From contig JAEXMB010000019.1 in assembly GCA_023444705.1 (NCBI GenBank), positions 1 through 29,085 on the forward strand: a stretch of DNA of 29,085 bases. Direction: 5' to 3'. A program made the translations under genes and the position numbers. Source of the DNA: Pseudomonadota bacterium (GTDB lineage Bacteria > Pseudomonadota > Alphaproteobacteria > Micavibrionales > UBA2020). This document shows positions 1 to 7,341 of the stretch, piece by piece (the first letter of the stretch is position 1; each line of letters starts with the position of its first letter). Below the pieces are notes generated by a model. It saw nothing but the letters and a program-made list of their open reading frames with translations. It did not search any database and was not told the origin of the DNA.

Positions 1-137
1 TGCTGATGCGCCCGCCCTTTGGAAAACACACCGTTATTCTGTGGGGTCTGCCTTTCATCGGGCTGGCGGGGGCGGGCTATGCCGTGGTGCGACAGCGCCG
101 TGCCGCCACCCGCGGTGACGACGGGGAGGGCGCATGA
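1..137 (+). CDS. ccmH: Cytochrome c maturation protein CcmH, C-terminal end (partial)
   Basis: An open frame enters from the left edge (codons from base 3) and ends at TGA 135-137. The visible 44 residues begin LMRPPFGKHTVILWG, run through a hydrophobic stretch and finish with an Arg-rich tail. This matches the end of CcmH/CycL-type proteins: a short linker after the thioredoxin-like heme-ligation domain, a single membrane anchor, then a basic cytoplasmic tail. CcmH keeps the CXXCH motif of apocytochrome c reduced for heme attachment. The catalytic LRCxxC motif lies outside the window, so the call rests on this tail and on the ccmI gene that follows. The stop codon overlaps the ATG of ccmI (ATGA at 134-137), so the two genes are probably translationally coupled. 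Confidence 0.75.
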   Translation, partial: LMRPPFGKHTVILWGLPFIGLAGAGYAVVRQRRAATRGDDGEGA

Positions 138-850
138 CGGGGCTTTATATCCTCATGGCCATGCTGTCGGCCAGCATCGTCATCAAGCTTGCCAATCCGT
201 TGCTGCATCCGGGTGCGGGCGGCGCGCCCACGCGCCGGCAGGACCGTGCCGTCGCGCTGGCCGTGATCGTGCTGCTGCCATTGCTGGCGCTGGTGTTTTA
301 TCACCTGCTGGGCCGCCCGGACTTCAAAGGCGCGCCGGTGATGGGTCTTGCCTACCAGCAGGTGGCCGAGCGCAACGCGGCCTCGCTGGCCGTGCGCCCC
401 ATGCAGCGGCTGCTCAGCCAGAACAGCGAGGACATGGGGGCGCTGATTTCGATGGGGCAGATCAATTACCGCATGGGCAAGTTTGAATCTGCTGTGCCGT
501 ATTTCGCCAAAGCCACCGAAATCGCCGAAAAAAAGGAAGATTTTCGCTATTTCACCCTGCTCAAGGTCCTGGGCGAGGTGATGGTCGATGCCGAAAAAGG
601 CACCGTGAGCGACGATGCGAAAGCGGTGTTTGAAAAGGTGCTGGTCATTCACGCCGAAAACCCGATCGCGCGTTATTATCTGGCCCTTTACAAGGCGCAG
701 CACGGCCAGCGCGAGGACGCGATCATGGAATGGCGTGCGTTGCTGGGCGACGGGCCGAATACGATTTACTGGAAGCAGCGCGTGCGCGATTCCATCGCCG
801 CGACGCGCGAGGCCTTGCGCCTTGAAGCGCAAGAGCGCGCCGCGCAGTAA
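134..850 (+). CDS. ccmI: Cytochrome c biogenesis protein CcmI (CycH), TPR protein
   Basis: This 238-residue protein has two membrane segments (about residues 3-20 and 40-62) separated by a basic cytoplasmic loop, followed by a periplasmic domain of TPR-like helical repeats (about residues 85-230, including MGALISMGQINYRMGKFESA). That architecture is characteristic of CcmI/CycH, the apocytochrome c chaperone that brings substrates to the CcmF-CcmH heme ligation complex. Some family members have a longer C-terminal part; this one is compact. The ATG at 134 overlaps the ccmH stop and is preceded by a GGAGG-type ribosome site at about 125-129. It is the last gene of the cytochrome c maturation operon: the next gene lies on the opposite strand only 19 bases away, with no clear terminator hairpin between them. 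Confidence 0.85.
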   Translation: MTGLYILMAMLSASIVIKLANPLLHPGAGGAPTRRQDRAVALAVIVLLPLLALVFYHLLGRPDFKGAPVMGLAYQQVAERNAASLAVRPMQRLLSQNSEDMGALISMGQINYRMGKFESAVPYFAKATEIAEKKEDFRYFTLLKVLGEVMVDAEKGTVSDDAKAVFEKVLVIHAENPIARYYLALYKAQHGQREDAIMEWRALLGDGPNTIYWKQRVRDSIAATREALRLEAQERAAQ

Positions 851-869
851 TAAATCCGGAGAAACGGCT

Positions 870-1553
870 TTAAGGGCAGGCTTTTGACAGGCGCAGGTAT
901 TCCTCGCGCGTGTCGATCAACTGCTGGCGTTGCATGCGCAGCTTGTCGATGCCCTCGAACGTGGTTTGCACGGCGGCCCCCACCTGATCGATCACGGCTT
1001 GTTGCTGCAAAGGCAGGGCCGCGGCATCGACGGGGCCGATCACTGTCAGTTTTTGCGCGACTTGCTGGGCGGCCTGCTCCAGCAGTTGCTTGCGCTCGTT
1101 CAGGGTGATGAGGTCGGTATTGACGTGCAGCAATTCGTGCTGCCATGTCGTCTTGAAGCGGCACGAACCTTGCGGATAGTTGCTGGCGATATGCACCACA
1201 GGATCGTAATGCAGGGTCAGCTGGATATGATCGACATACAGGCAAGCCTGATTGGTGCGCTGGTCGATATGCTGTTCAAAGTTGACGTTGTAATCGGTGC
1301 GGATGTTGCTTTCGGTGATGCCGCCGGTCAGAAACACTTCGTTGCGGTGGTGGGAAAACTGGGTCGAAACGCTGAACTGGCCAAGCGCCTGGTGGTCAAG
1401 CGTATGCGTGACCTGCGGCTGCGACGGCGTGAAGGTCATTGCCACGCTCGGCGGTTTTTGCGCGGGGCCGCAGGCCAGCGCGCTGACCAGTAGCGCCTTG
1501 GGCGCCGTGGCGCTGAACATGGCCGTCCAGTAAGGCAGGGTGAACAGGCTCAT
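870..1553 (-). CDS. Putative HExxH metalloprotease, DUF922-like, exported or membrane-anchored
   Basis: A 227-residue protein from ATG 1553. An N-terminal hydrophobic stretch (residues 18-27) ends at Cys28 in LLVSALAC, which could be a poor lipobox (Ala, not Leu, at -3) or a signal sequence. The visible signature is HELLH at residues 139-143 (bases 1125-1139), a zinc-protease HExxH motif, in the context CRFKTTWQHELLHVNTD. Two cysteines (104 and 131) come before it, and the C-terminal third is a long Gln-rich helix. The layout resembles DUF922-type putative zinc-dependent proteases, but I infer this from motif and spacing only. The ATG overlaps the COQ9 stop (ATGA, 1550-1553), so it is translated with COQ9. 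The frame is open upstream to 1628, but that stretch lies inside coq9. Substrate unknown. Confidence 0.6.
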   Translation of the reverse strand: MSLFTLPYWTAMFSATAPKALLVSALACGPAQKPPSVAMTFTPSQPQVTHTLDHQALGQFSVSTQFSHHRNEVFLTGGITESNIRTDYNVNFEQHIDQRTNQACLYVDHIQLTLHYDPVVHIASNYPQGSCRFKTTWQHELLHVNTDLITLNERKQLLEQAAQQVAQKLTVIGPVDAAALPLQQQAVIDQVGAAVQTTFEGIDKLRMQRQQLIDTREEYLRLSKACP

Positions 1554-2239
1554 GACGCGCTCCGCGCTTGTTTGTTGCGATCCGCGCGGCGGCGCGGGGT
1601 GAAGGGGTGCTTGATGGCCCCAAGCCATTCCTTCATTTTGCCGATGCCTTTGCCAAGCGTCATGACGTTGTCGATGCGCCGGTCAAGAAAATCCCATGTG
1701 TCGGCATGGTCGGGCGAGTCGTCCGACAACCAGTAAAGCCCTGTGCTGGCCAGCACGCCCGACAGCAGGGCGCGTTTGCTGTAATGGTTCCAGTCCGTTG
1801 CGGTGTCGCCCGCCTGCCACCACAGGCTGTCGGCGGTGCGCCAGACGGCATGGGGCAACTGTGCTGCCAGCCGCGGGTCGATGGCATGGCCAAGCGCGGC
1901 ACTGACCGCAGGCTTAAAGGGCGTGAGGATTTCAAGACGCGTGCGCACGCCAAGGGCGATGCGGTCTCGCACGCGCAGGCTGGCAAGGTCGGCCGCGCGC
2001 AGGCGTTGTTCGCAGGCGCGGTCGGCCCAGTTGGAAAAATGGGCAATCAGGCTGCGCAGGCCGTTGGGAAAAAGATCCGCACAGGCACTGGGGTCGATGC
2101 CGGCCTTGTGGCAGGCGCGTTCCAGCAACGCATCCGTCCAGCCGTCAAAGGGCACGTCGGGCAGTGCTGCCAGTAAAACGGCGTCGCGCTGGTCTTGCGC
2201 GCTGGCGGGACGGGAGGGCTTTTTACGGGGCGCGGTCAT
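1550..2239 (-). CDS. COQ9 family ubiquinone biosynthesis protein
   Basis: A 229-residue protein with the COQ9 signature in its C-terminal half: WRTADSLWWQAGD (residues about 133-145) and WNHYSKRALLSGVLASTGLYW (about 150-170), then DDSPDHADTWDFLDRRIDNVM. The N-terminal half has the TetR-like helical look of the family (FDGWTDALLERACHKAGID). COQ9 binds lipid-like quinone intermediates and presents them to the COQ7-type hydroxylase. Alphaproteobacteria and mitochondria share this protein. A tail of basic residues follows the conserved domain. It is the first gene of a two-gene minus-strand unit with the HExxH protein. A good -10 (TATAAT on the minus strand, 2303-2308) lies upstream. An ABC1/UbiB-family gene, another ubiquinone-linked family, sits 1.1 kb away on the other strand. 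Confidence 0.88.
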   Translation of the reverse strand: MTAPRKKPSRPASAQDQRDAVLLAALPDVPFDGWTDALLERACHKAGIDPSACADLFPNGLRSLIAHFSNWADRACEQRLRAADLASLRVRDRIALGVRTRLEILTPFKPAVSAALGHAIDPRLAAQLPHAVWRTADSLWWQAGDTATDWNHYSKRALLSGVLASTGLYWLSDDSPDHADTWDFLDRRIDNVMTLGKGIGKMKEWLGAIKHPFTPRRRADRNKQARSAS

Positions 2240-2302
2240 GGCGGTTATGCTTGTCCGGTTGTTTTTGGGTGGCGTCGCTTCTATTATGAAGCTTATGTAA
2301 TT

Positions 2303-2331
2303 ATTATAGTGTTAAAAGCGCCGTTGGAAAA
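2303..2331 (-). promoter_or_regulatory. Candidate promoter for coq9
   Basis: On the minus strand the gap contains a perfect TATAAT (bases 2303-2308). Seventeen bases upstream is TTTTCC (2326-2331), a poor -35. The predicted start site would lie about 55-60 bases before the coq9 ATG at 2239. The gap is much richer in A and T than the flanking genes. Only the -10 is convincing. Confidence 0.4.
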
Positions 2332-2352
2332 CGCAATAAAGCTTGCTAACAA
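2324..2352 (+). promoter_or_regulatory. Candidate promoter for the PAS-GGDEF gene
   Basis: TTGGAA (2324-2329) and TAACAA (2347-2352) are 17 bases apart on the plus strand, in the divergent gap between coq9 and the PAS-GGDEF gene. Each hexamer matches the sigma-70 consensus at four of six positions. It overlaps the candidate -35 of the opposing coq9 promoter. Weak call. Confidence 0.3.
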
Positions 2353-2395
2353 GACATCAGGCTGAAAAGACAGAGCCTTTTACAAAACCACGGTA

Positions 2396-3316
2396 GTGCA
2401 GACGATGATCCTCCTTCCCGCCACTTCCCGCCGCGCGCGCGCCGCTGACCAGCTGATCGGCCTGATCGACGATGCGGTGGTGATTGCCGACAGCGACCAT
2501 AATATCGTGCGCTTCAACCGGGCTGCCGAGGAGGTCTTTGGCTGGAAGGAAAGCGAGGTGCTGGGCCGCCCGCTTGACCTGCTGATCCCCGAGCGCTTTC
2601 ACCTGCAACACGGCATGCAGATGGACGAATTCGCCCACGGCCCGCTGCCCGCGCGCAGCATGGCGCTGCGCGGACGCCAGATCTATGGCCTGCGCAAGGA
2701 CGGCAGCGAGTTTACCGCCAGCGTGCAGATCGCGCGCCTTGGCAGCGGCCGCCACATGCAGCTGGCCGCCGTGGTGCGCGACCTTGACCGTGCGCAACGC
2801 AATGCCGAAGAAGCCCTGCGTCTTGCCGCGGTTGATCCGCTGACCGGCGCCTATAACCGCCGCGAGCTGAGCGCGATGGCCGAGCGCGAAGCCCTGCGCG
2901 CCACGCGCTATCACCATCCGTTGTCGATCCTTGTGCTTGACCTTGATGACCTGCGCGCGGTCAACGATGCGCATGGCACCGGCCTTGGCGACGCGATCTT
3001 GCAGGGATTCGCCGACATGTGCGCGCATACGCTGCGCAGCGTTGACGTGCTGGGCCGCTGGACCAGCAAGGAATTCATCATCCTGCTGCCCGAAACGCCG
3101 CTTGACGGCGCGCAAGTGATTGCCGAGCGCCTGCGCAAACAGACTGAGACGATGACATTCGGCAATGCGACGTCGGTCAGCGTAACGGTCAGCATCGGCA
3201 TTACCCAGTACCGCGACAGCGAGATCAGTGTCGAGGCACCGCTGGCGCGCGCCGACATGGCGCTGGCCGACGCCAAACGCGGCGGGCGCAACCGTATTGC
3301 CGTTTGCCGTCCCTGA
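2396..3316 (+). CDS. PAS domain protein with degenerate (probably inactive) GGDEF domain
   Basis: A 306-residue protein from GTG 2396; ATG 2405 is an equally possible start and neither has a strong ribosome site. Residues 17-130 form a PAS sensor domain (LIGLIDDAVVIADSDHNIVRF, NRAAEEVFGWKESEVLG). Residues 144-306 form a diguanylate cyclase fold: DPLTGAYNRREL, LDLDDLRAVNDAHG with the first metal-binding Asp (D182), VSIGIT, and AKRGGRNRI at the end. The active-site loop, expected as RYGGDEF or RWGGEEF, reads RWTSKEF (T223-F227), so both glycines and the second metal ligand are gone. The inhibitory c-di-GMP site RxxD is kept (RSVD, 214-217) at standard spacing. No membrane segment is visible. 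It is probably a PAS-controlled c-di-GMP receptor rather than a cyclase. The next gene starts 46 bases downstream. Confidence 0.85.
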   Translation: MQTMILLPATSRRARAADQLIGLIDDAVVIADSDHNIVRFNRAAEEVFGWKESEVLGRPLDLLIPERFHLQHGMQMDEFAHGPLPARSMALRGRQIYGLRKDGSEFTASVQIARLGSGRHMQLAAVVRDLDRAQRNAEEALRLAAVDPLTGAYNRRELSAMAEREALRATRYHHPLSILVLDLDDLRAVNDAHGTGLGDAILQGFADMCAHTLRSVDVLGRWTSKEFIILLPETPLDGAQVIAERLRKQTETMTFGNATSVSVTVSIGITQYRDSEISVEAPLARADMALADAKRGGRNRIAVCRP

Positions 3317-3362
3317 TCTAGATCAAGGGGTCTGCAAGGACATTCAAAGGAATACTGCCGAT

Positions 3363-4763
3363 ATGAGCCCGCGCAAAACCGACGACGACACGCCAAAGAA
3401 AAAGCCGCCCGCGCGCGCCAAAACGCGCGAGGACAGCAACATCGGCGGCCGCGTCAAACGTTATGCGCGCGTATCGACCACGGCGGCGGGGCTGGCGGCC
3501 AAGCTGGCGGGGCAGAAATACCTTGGCCTTGAACTCGACAAGAGCGATCACGCGCGCCAGCTGATGATGTCGCTGGGCGACCTCAAGGGCCCGTTGCTCA
3601 AGGTTGCGCAACTGCTGGCGACCATCCCCAACGCCCTGCCCAAGGAATATGCGCAAGAGCTGCAAAAACTGCAAAATCAGGCGCCACCGATGGGCTGGCC
3701 GTTCGTGCGCCGCCGCATGATGGCCGAACTTGGCAGCGGGTGGGAGAAAAAATTCGCGGCATTCGAGCAAACCGCCGCCGCTGCCGCCTCGCTTGGGCAG
3801 GTGCATCGCGCCACGCTGCACGACGGGCGCAAGGTTGCGTGCAAGCTGCAGTATCCCGATATGGCGAGCGCGGTCGAAGCGGATCTCAAGCAGCTCAACA
3901 TCGCGCTGTCGCTGTTTGAAAAATACGACAAGGCCGTCGATACCGGCGAGATCCGCAAGGAAATCGCCGACCGCCTGCACGAGGAACTTGATTACCTGCG
4001 CGAGGCGCAGAATGAAAAGCTTTACGCCTATATGCTGCGCGATGAAAACGGCGTGCGCGTACCCGCGGTGATCGACGAACTGACGACGGGCCGCCTGCTG
4101 ACCACCACGTGGCTTGATGGCGACGGCATCATGAACTATGTCGACGCCAAAAAAGACGTGCGCAATGCGATTGCGTTGAATATCTTTCGCGCCTGGTATG
4201 TGCCGCTCTATCGCTACGGCGTCATCCACGGCGACCCGCATCCGGGCAATTACACAGTGCAAAAGGACCTTGGTCTCAATTTGCTCGATTTTGGCTGCGT
4301 GCGCGTTTTTCCGCCGCGTTTTATTAACGGCGTTATCACGCTGTACCGTGCCTTGCAGAAAAATGACAGCGACATGGCGGTTGCCGCCTATGAAAGCTGG
4401 GGTTTCAAGGGGCTGACGCGCGAGACGGTCGATGTGCTGAACATCTGGGCGCGCTTTTTGTACGGGCCGGTGCTTGAGGATAAAAAGCGCGCCATCGGCG
4501 AGCTGCCGCGCGAGCGCGTCTATGGCGAGGACACCGCGCGCAAGGTTCATCAGGCCCTGCGCGAGAGCGGCGGTGTGACGGTGCCACGTGAATTTGTCTT
4601 TATGGACCGCGCCGCCCTTGGTCTTGGTTCGGTTTTCCTGCGTCTGCAGGCGGAAGTGAACTGGTACCAGCTGTTCAACGAAATGATTGCCGATTTTTCG
4701 CAAGACCGTCTGGCGGCGGCACAGGCGGATGTCTTGCCGCGCTTTGACATCGCCCTGCCCTGA
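3363..4763 (+). CDS. ABC1/UbiB (AarF, COQ8-like) family atypical kinase
   Basis: A 466-residue protein from ATG 3363, preceded by AAAGGAA at 3346-3352. The frame is open upstream but overlaps the GGDEF gene, so the internal ATG is preferred. Family motifs in order: a KxGQ-type motif reading KVAQ (residues 80-83), the Ala-rich nucleotide loop AAAAASLGQVHRA (138-150), the ATP-binding Lys in VACKLQYP (K161), HEELDYLREAQNE (206-218), catalytic loop HGDPHPGN (289-296) and metal-binding DFG (309-311). I see no C-terminal membrane helices of the kind found in E. coli UbiB, so this looks closer to soluble COQ8/ADCK-like members. The family supports ubiquinone synthesis through an ATPase-like activity on lipid-associated Coq proteins. 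The N-terminal 30 residues are basic and probably disordered. The exact role of this paralogue is not established by sequence. Confidence 0.88.
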   Translation: MSPRKTDDDTPKKKPPARAKTREDSNIGGRVKRYARVSTTAAGLAAKLAGQKYLGLELDKSDHARQLMMSLGDLKGPLLKVAQLLATIPNALPKEYAQELQKLQNQAPPMGWPFVRRRMMAELGSGWEKKFAAFEQTAAAAASLGQVHRATLHDGRKVACKLQYPDMASAVEADLKQLNIALSLFEKYDKAVDTGEIRKEIADRLHEELDYLREAQNEKLYAYMLRDENGVRVPAVIDELTTGRLLTTTWLDGDGIMNYVDAKKDVRNAIALNIFRAWYVPLYRYGVIHGDPHPGNYTVQKDLGLNLLDFGCVRVFPPRFINGVITLYRALQKNDSDMAVAAYESWGFKGLTRETVDVLNIWARFLYGPVLEDKKRAIGELPRERVYGEDTARKVHQALRESGGVTVPREFVFMDRAALGLGSVFLRLQAEVNWYQLFNEMIADFSQDRLAAAQADVLPRFDIALP

Positions 4764-4793
4764 ACAGCCTGCGGCCCGCAAAAATAGCGTTTA

Positions 4794-4802
4794 TGTTAAA
4801 AT
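4794..4802 (+). promoter_or_regulatory. Candidate extended -10 promoter for the pnt operon
   Basis: In the 104-base gap before pntAA, TG-T-TAAAAT (4794-4802) reads as an extended -10 element; no good -35 lies 16-18 bases upstream. The gap is A/T-rich here, and the start would lie about 60 bases before the pntAA ATG, which has a strong ribosome site (AAGGGAGA, 4853-4860). Weak call. Confidence 0.3.
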
Positions 4803-4867
4803 ATTGTTTTTAAAGGCTTTTTTATTGCCTATGCCTCGGGCATGATAGCGCCAAGGGAGAAAACCGC

Positions 4868-5983
4868 ATGAAAATCGCTGTCCTCAAGGAAACCGCCATT
4901 GCTGAAACGCGCGTGGCGGCAACGCCGGAAACGGTCAAGAAACTGATGGCCCTTGGCTTTGATGTCGTGGTCGAAAGCGGCGCGGGTGCCGCCGTCAGCA
5001 TCGACGATGCGGCCTATCAGGCGGCGGGTGCGGCCATCGGCAACGCCAGCGACGCCGATGTGGTCATCGCGGTACGCGCGCCTGCGGCAGACAAGATCAA
5101 GACCTTTAAAAAAGGTGCCAGCGTCATCGCGCTGTTCGCGCCCCACCAGAATAAAGATATTCTTGCCGCCGCTGCGGCACAGGGGCTGTCGACTTATTCG
5201 CTGGAGCTGGTGCCGCGCATCACCCGCGCACAGAACATGGACGTGTTGTCGAGCCAGGCCAACCTTGCGGGTTATCGTGCCGTGCTTGAGGCCGCAACGA
5301 CATTTGGCCGCGCCTTTCCGCTGATGATGACGGCGGCGGGTACCATTCCGCCCGCAAAAGTGTTCATCATGGGTGCGGGCGTTGCCGGTTTGCAGGCGAT
5401 TGCAACGGCGCGCCGTCTGGGCGCGCAGGTCTTTGCAACCGACGTGCGCCCCGCCGCGCGCGAGCAGGTCGAAAGCCTTGGCGCGACTTTTGTAATGGTC
5501 GACAGCGAGGAAACCAAGGCCGCCGAAACTGCCGGCGGCTATGCCAAGGAAATGAGCGAGGATTACAAGCGCCAGCAAGCCGCGCTGATCGCCGAAACCA
5601 TCAAAAAGCAGGATATCGTCATCACCACGGCGCTGATCCCGGGCCGCCCCGCACCGCAACTGGTGACGGCGGAGATGGTCGAGAGCATGAAACCCGGTTC
5701 CGTCATCGTCGACCTTGCGGTCGAGGCGGGCGGCAACTGCGCCTTGTCCAAGGCGGGCGAGGTTGTGGTGCATAACGGCGTGAGCATTGTCGGCCATCAC
5801 AACATGCCGGGCCGCATCGGCGTTGACGCATCGGCCCTTTATGCGCGCAACGTGGTGAACTTCATTACGCCGCTGGTCGACAAGGAAACAAAAACCTTCG
5901 CGCCCAAAGCCGAGGACGAGATCATCGCCGCCACCTGTCTGACGCGCGACGGCGCCGTCGTTCATCCGAACTTCAAGGGGTAG
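4868..5983 (+). CDS. pntAA: NAD(P) transhydrogenase subunit alpha part 1 (PntAA, NAD(H)-binding domain I)
   Basis: A 371-residue soluble protein. It has the alanine dehydrogenase/transhydrogenase N-terminal domain (MKIAVLKETAIAETRVAATP), the conserved loop ITRAQNMDVLSSQANLAGYR (about 118-137), and the Rossmann motif GAGVAGLQAIATARRLGA (169-186) followed by ATDVRP. It ends after domain I without membrane helices, which fits the split alpha subunit of Rhodospirillum-type enzymes, in contrast to the fused PntA of E. coli. Domain I binds NADH/NAD+ and passes hydride to NADP+ on PntB while protons cross the membrane. The start is supported by AAGGGAGA at 4853-4860. The DHH phosphoesterase gene starts 4 bases after the stop, before pntAB, which is an odd gene order. 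Confidence 0.93.
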   Translation: MKIAVLKETAIAETRVAATPETVKKLMALGFDVVVESGAGAAVSIDDAAYQAAGAAIGNASDADVVIAVRAPAADKIKTFKKGASVIALFAPHQNKDILAAAAAQGLSTYSLELVPRITRAQNMDVLSSQANLAGYRAVLEAATTFGRAFPLMMTAAGTIPPAKVFIMGAGVAGLQAIATARRLGAQVFATDVRPAAREQVESLGATFVMVDSEETKAAETAGGYAKEMSEDYKRQQAALIAETIKKQDIVITTALIPGRPAPQLVTAEMVESMKPGSVIVDLAVEAGGNCALSKAGEVVVHNGVSIVGHHNMPGRIGVDASALYARNVVNFITPLVDKETKTFAPKAEDEIIAATCLTRDGAVVHPNFKG

Positions 5984-5987
5984 AGTT

Positions 5988-6917
5988 TTGACGTCGCGCC
6001 CGCTGATCATCTATCACAAGAACTGCGACGACGGTTTTGGTGCGGCTTATGCCGCATGGAAGCGCTTTGGCGATGATGCCGATTACCTGCCGATGGATTA
6101 TGCGGACAATCCTGCGCAAGCTCCCGTTGACGGGCGCGAGGTGATTGCGGCGGATTTTTCATTCACGCCCGCCGACACAATGGCGCATATCCTGCCGCGC
6201 GCGCAATCGCTGACGGTGCTGGATCACCACCTGTCGGCGATGCACGACTGGCAGGCGCATCTGGGCCGCAGCGCAAATGACGGCGTGCTGGAACACAGCG
6301 AGGGCAATCTGCGCGTCTTCTTTGACATGTCGAAATCGGGCGCTTATCTGGCGTGGGAGCATTTCCACCCGAAAACCCCCGTGCCGCGCATGATCGCGCA
6401 TATCAGCGACGGCGATCTCTGGGCTTTCAAGCTTGACGGCACCAAGCCGTTTTATTCATACCTGCGCGCGCAAAACCGTGACTTCGCCAGTTTCGACGCG
6501 CTCTGCAGCGCAATGGCCAATGACGACGATGCGCAGGCCGTGCTTGCGACAGGGGCGCAGATCAATGCCTTTTACCGTCAGCAGCTGGCCAATATTGTTG
6601 CGGCCAAGCGTCATGCGCCGATTGAAATGACCGCTGTCGCGGATGGCAAGCCGGTGACGGCGCGCGGTTTGGCCGTCAACGCGTCCAAGCTGTTTTCGTC
6701 CGAGCTTGGCAACATGCTGGCGGCAGAGTCGGGCACCTTCGCCGTGGTGTGGGAAACAGATGGCGTGACGGCCTATTGCTCGATGCGCTCGGTCGACGGT
6801 TTTGACAGCATTCCGTTTGCCGCCGCGCAGGGCGGCGGCGGGCACGCGCAGGCCTGTGGCTTTATCGTGCCGCTTGACAAACTTCTGGCCGCGCTGCGCG
6901 GCGAAAAACCTTTGTAA
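5988..6917 (+). CDS. DHH/DHHA1 family phosphoesterase
   Basis: A 309-residue protein from a TTG start at 5988. The start is supported by AAGGGG (5975-5980) at good spacing, and because the first catalytic motif lies only 13 residues in, before any ATG codon in this frame. Motifs of the DHH superfamily: NCDDGFGAAYA (12-22, the DxDG-like metal motif), AADFSF (54-59), the signature LDHH (78-81), and the DHHA1 glycine motif GGGGHAQACGF (282-292). Enzymes of this fold hydrolyse phosphodiester bonds, for example in short oligonucleotides, pAp or cyclic dinucleotides, using two Mn ions. This resembles the stand-alone oligonucleotide or nano-RNase-like members; the substrate cannot be told. It lies inside the transhydrogenase operon, 4 bases after pntAA and 28 bases before pntAB, so it is almost surely co-transcribed. 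Confidence 0.85.
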   Translation: MTSRPLIIYHKNCDDGFGAAYAAWKRFGDDADYLPMDYADNPAQAPVDGREVIAADFSFTPADTMAHILPRAQSLTVLDHHLSAMHDWQAHLGRSANDGVLEHSEGNLRVFFDMSKSGAYLAWEHFHPKTPVPRMIAHISDGDLWAFKLDGTKPFYSYLRAQNRDFASFDALCSAMANDDDAQAVLATGAQINAFYRQQLANIVAAKRHAPIEMTAVADGKPVTARGLAVNASKLFSSELGNMLAAESGTFAVVWETDGVTAYCSMRSVDGFDSIPFAAAQGGGGHAQACGFIVPLDKLLAALRGEKPL

Positions 6918-6945
6918 GACGACAACCCCGGGGAGGGAGAGAGTA

Positions 6946-7329
6946 ATGGACGCAATGCAGGTCGAAACGACCACCACCATCATCGACGCGCCGCTGAGCG
7001 GTGCGGACGTGCTGTTGCAAACGACCGAGGTCGCCATGACCACGCCGTTTTTCGTCACCGGCCTGACGGTATTCGTGCTTGCCTGCTTTGTGGGCTATTA
7101 CGTCGTCTGGCGCGTCACGCCCGCGCTGCACTCGCCCCTGATGGCGGTGACCAATGCGATTTCCTCGGTCATCATCGTCGGTGCGCTCATCGCGGCGGGT
7201 CCGGTTGAAATGAGCCTGTCCAAACTGATGGGCTTCTTTGCCGTGGTTCTGGCGTCGATCAATATCTTTGGCGGCTTCATCGTTACCCAGCGCATGCTGG
7301 CGATGTTCTCCAAAAAGAAAAAGCAATAA
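6946..7329 (+). CDS. pntAB: NAD(P) transhydrogenase subunit alpha part 2 (PntAB, membrane domain)
   Basis: A 127-residue protein with three or four hydrophobic segments: FFVTGLTVFVLACFVGYYVV, then a stretch around AISSVIIVGALIAAG, then LMGFFAVVLASINIFGGFIV, followed by the conserved end QRMLAMFSKKKKQ. The motif RVTPALHSPLMAVTNAISSV is typical of the alpha-2 subunit. It provides the first transmembrane helices of domain II of the proton-translocating transhydrogenase. The N-terminal 30 residues before the first helix are somewhat longer than the hydrophobic core needs. ATG 6946 has a strong ribosome site (GGGAGGGAGAG, 6931-6941). pntB follows within 12 bases. Confidence 0.92.
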   Translation: MDAMQVETTTTIIDAPLSGADVLLQTTEVAMTTPFFVTGLTVFVLACFVGYYVVWRVTPALHSPLMAVTNAISSVIIVGALIAAGPVEMSLSKLMGFFAVVLASINIFGGFIVTQRMLAMFSKKKKQ

Positions 7330-7341
7330 GGGGTGATGACC

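Noticed and set aside
4796..4813. TTAA...TTAA pair before pntAA
   Set aside because: The spacer is 10 bases, not 7.
4813..4831. AGGC/GCCT hairpin with T's after the ABC1 gene, as a terminator
   Set aside because: Only a 4-bp stem and the T's lie in the loop, not after the stem.
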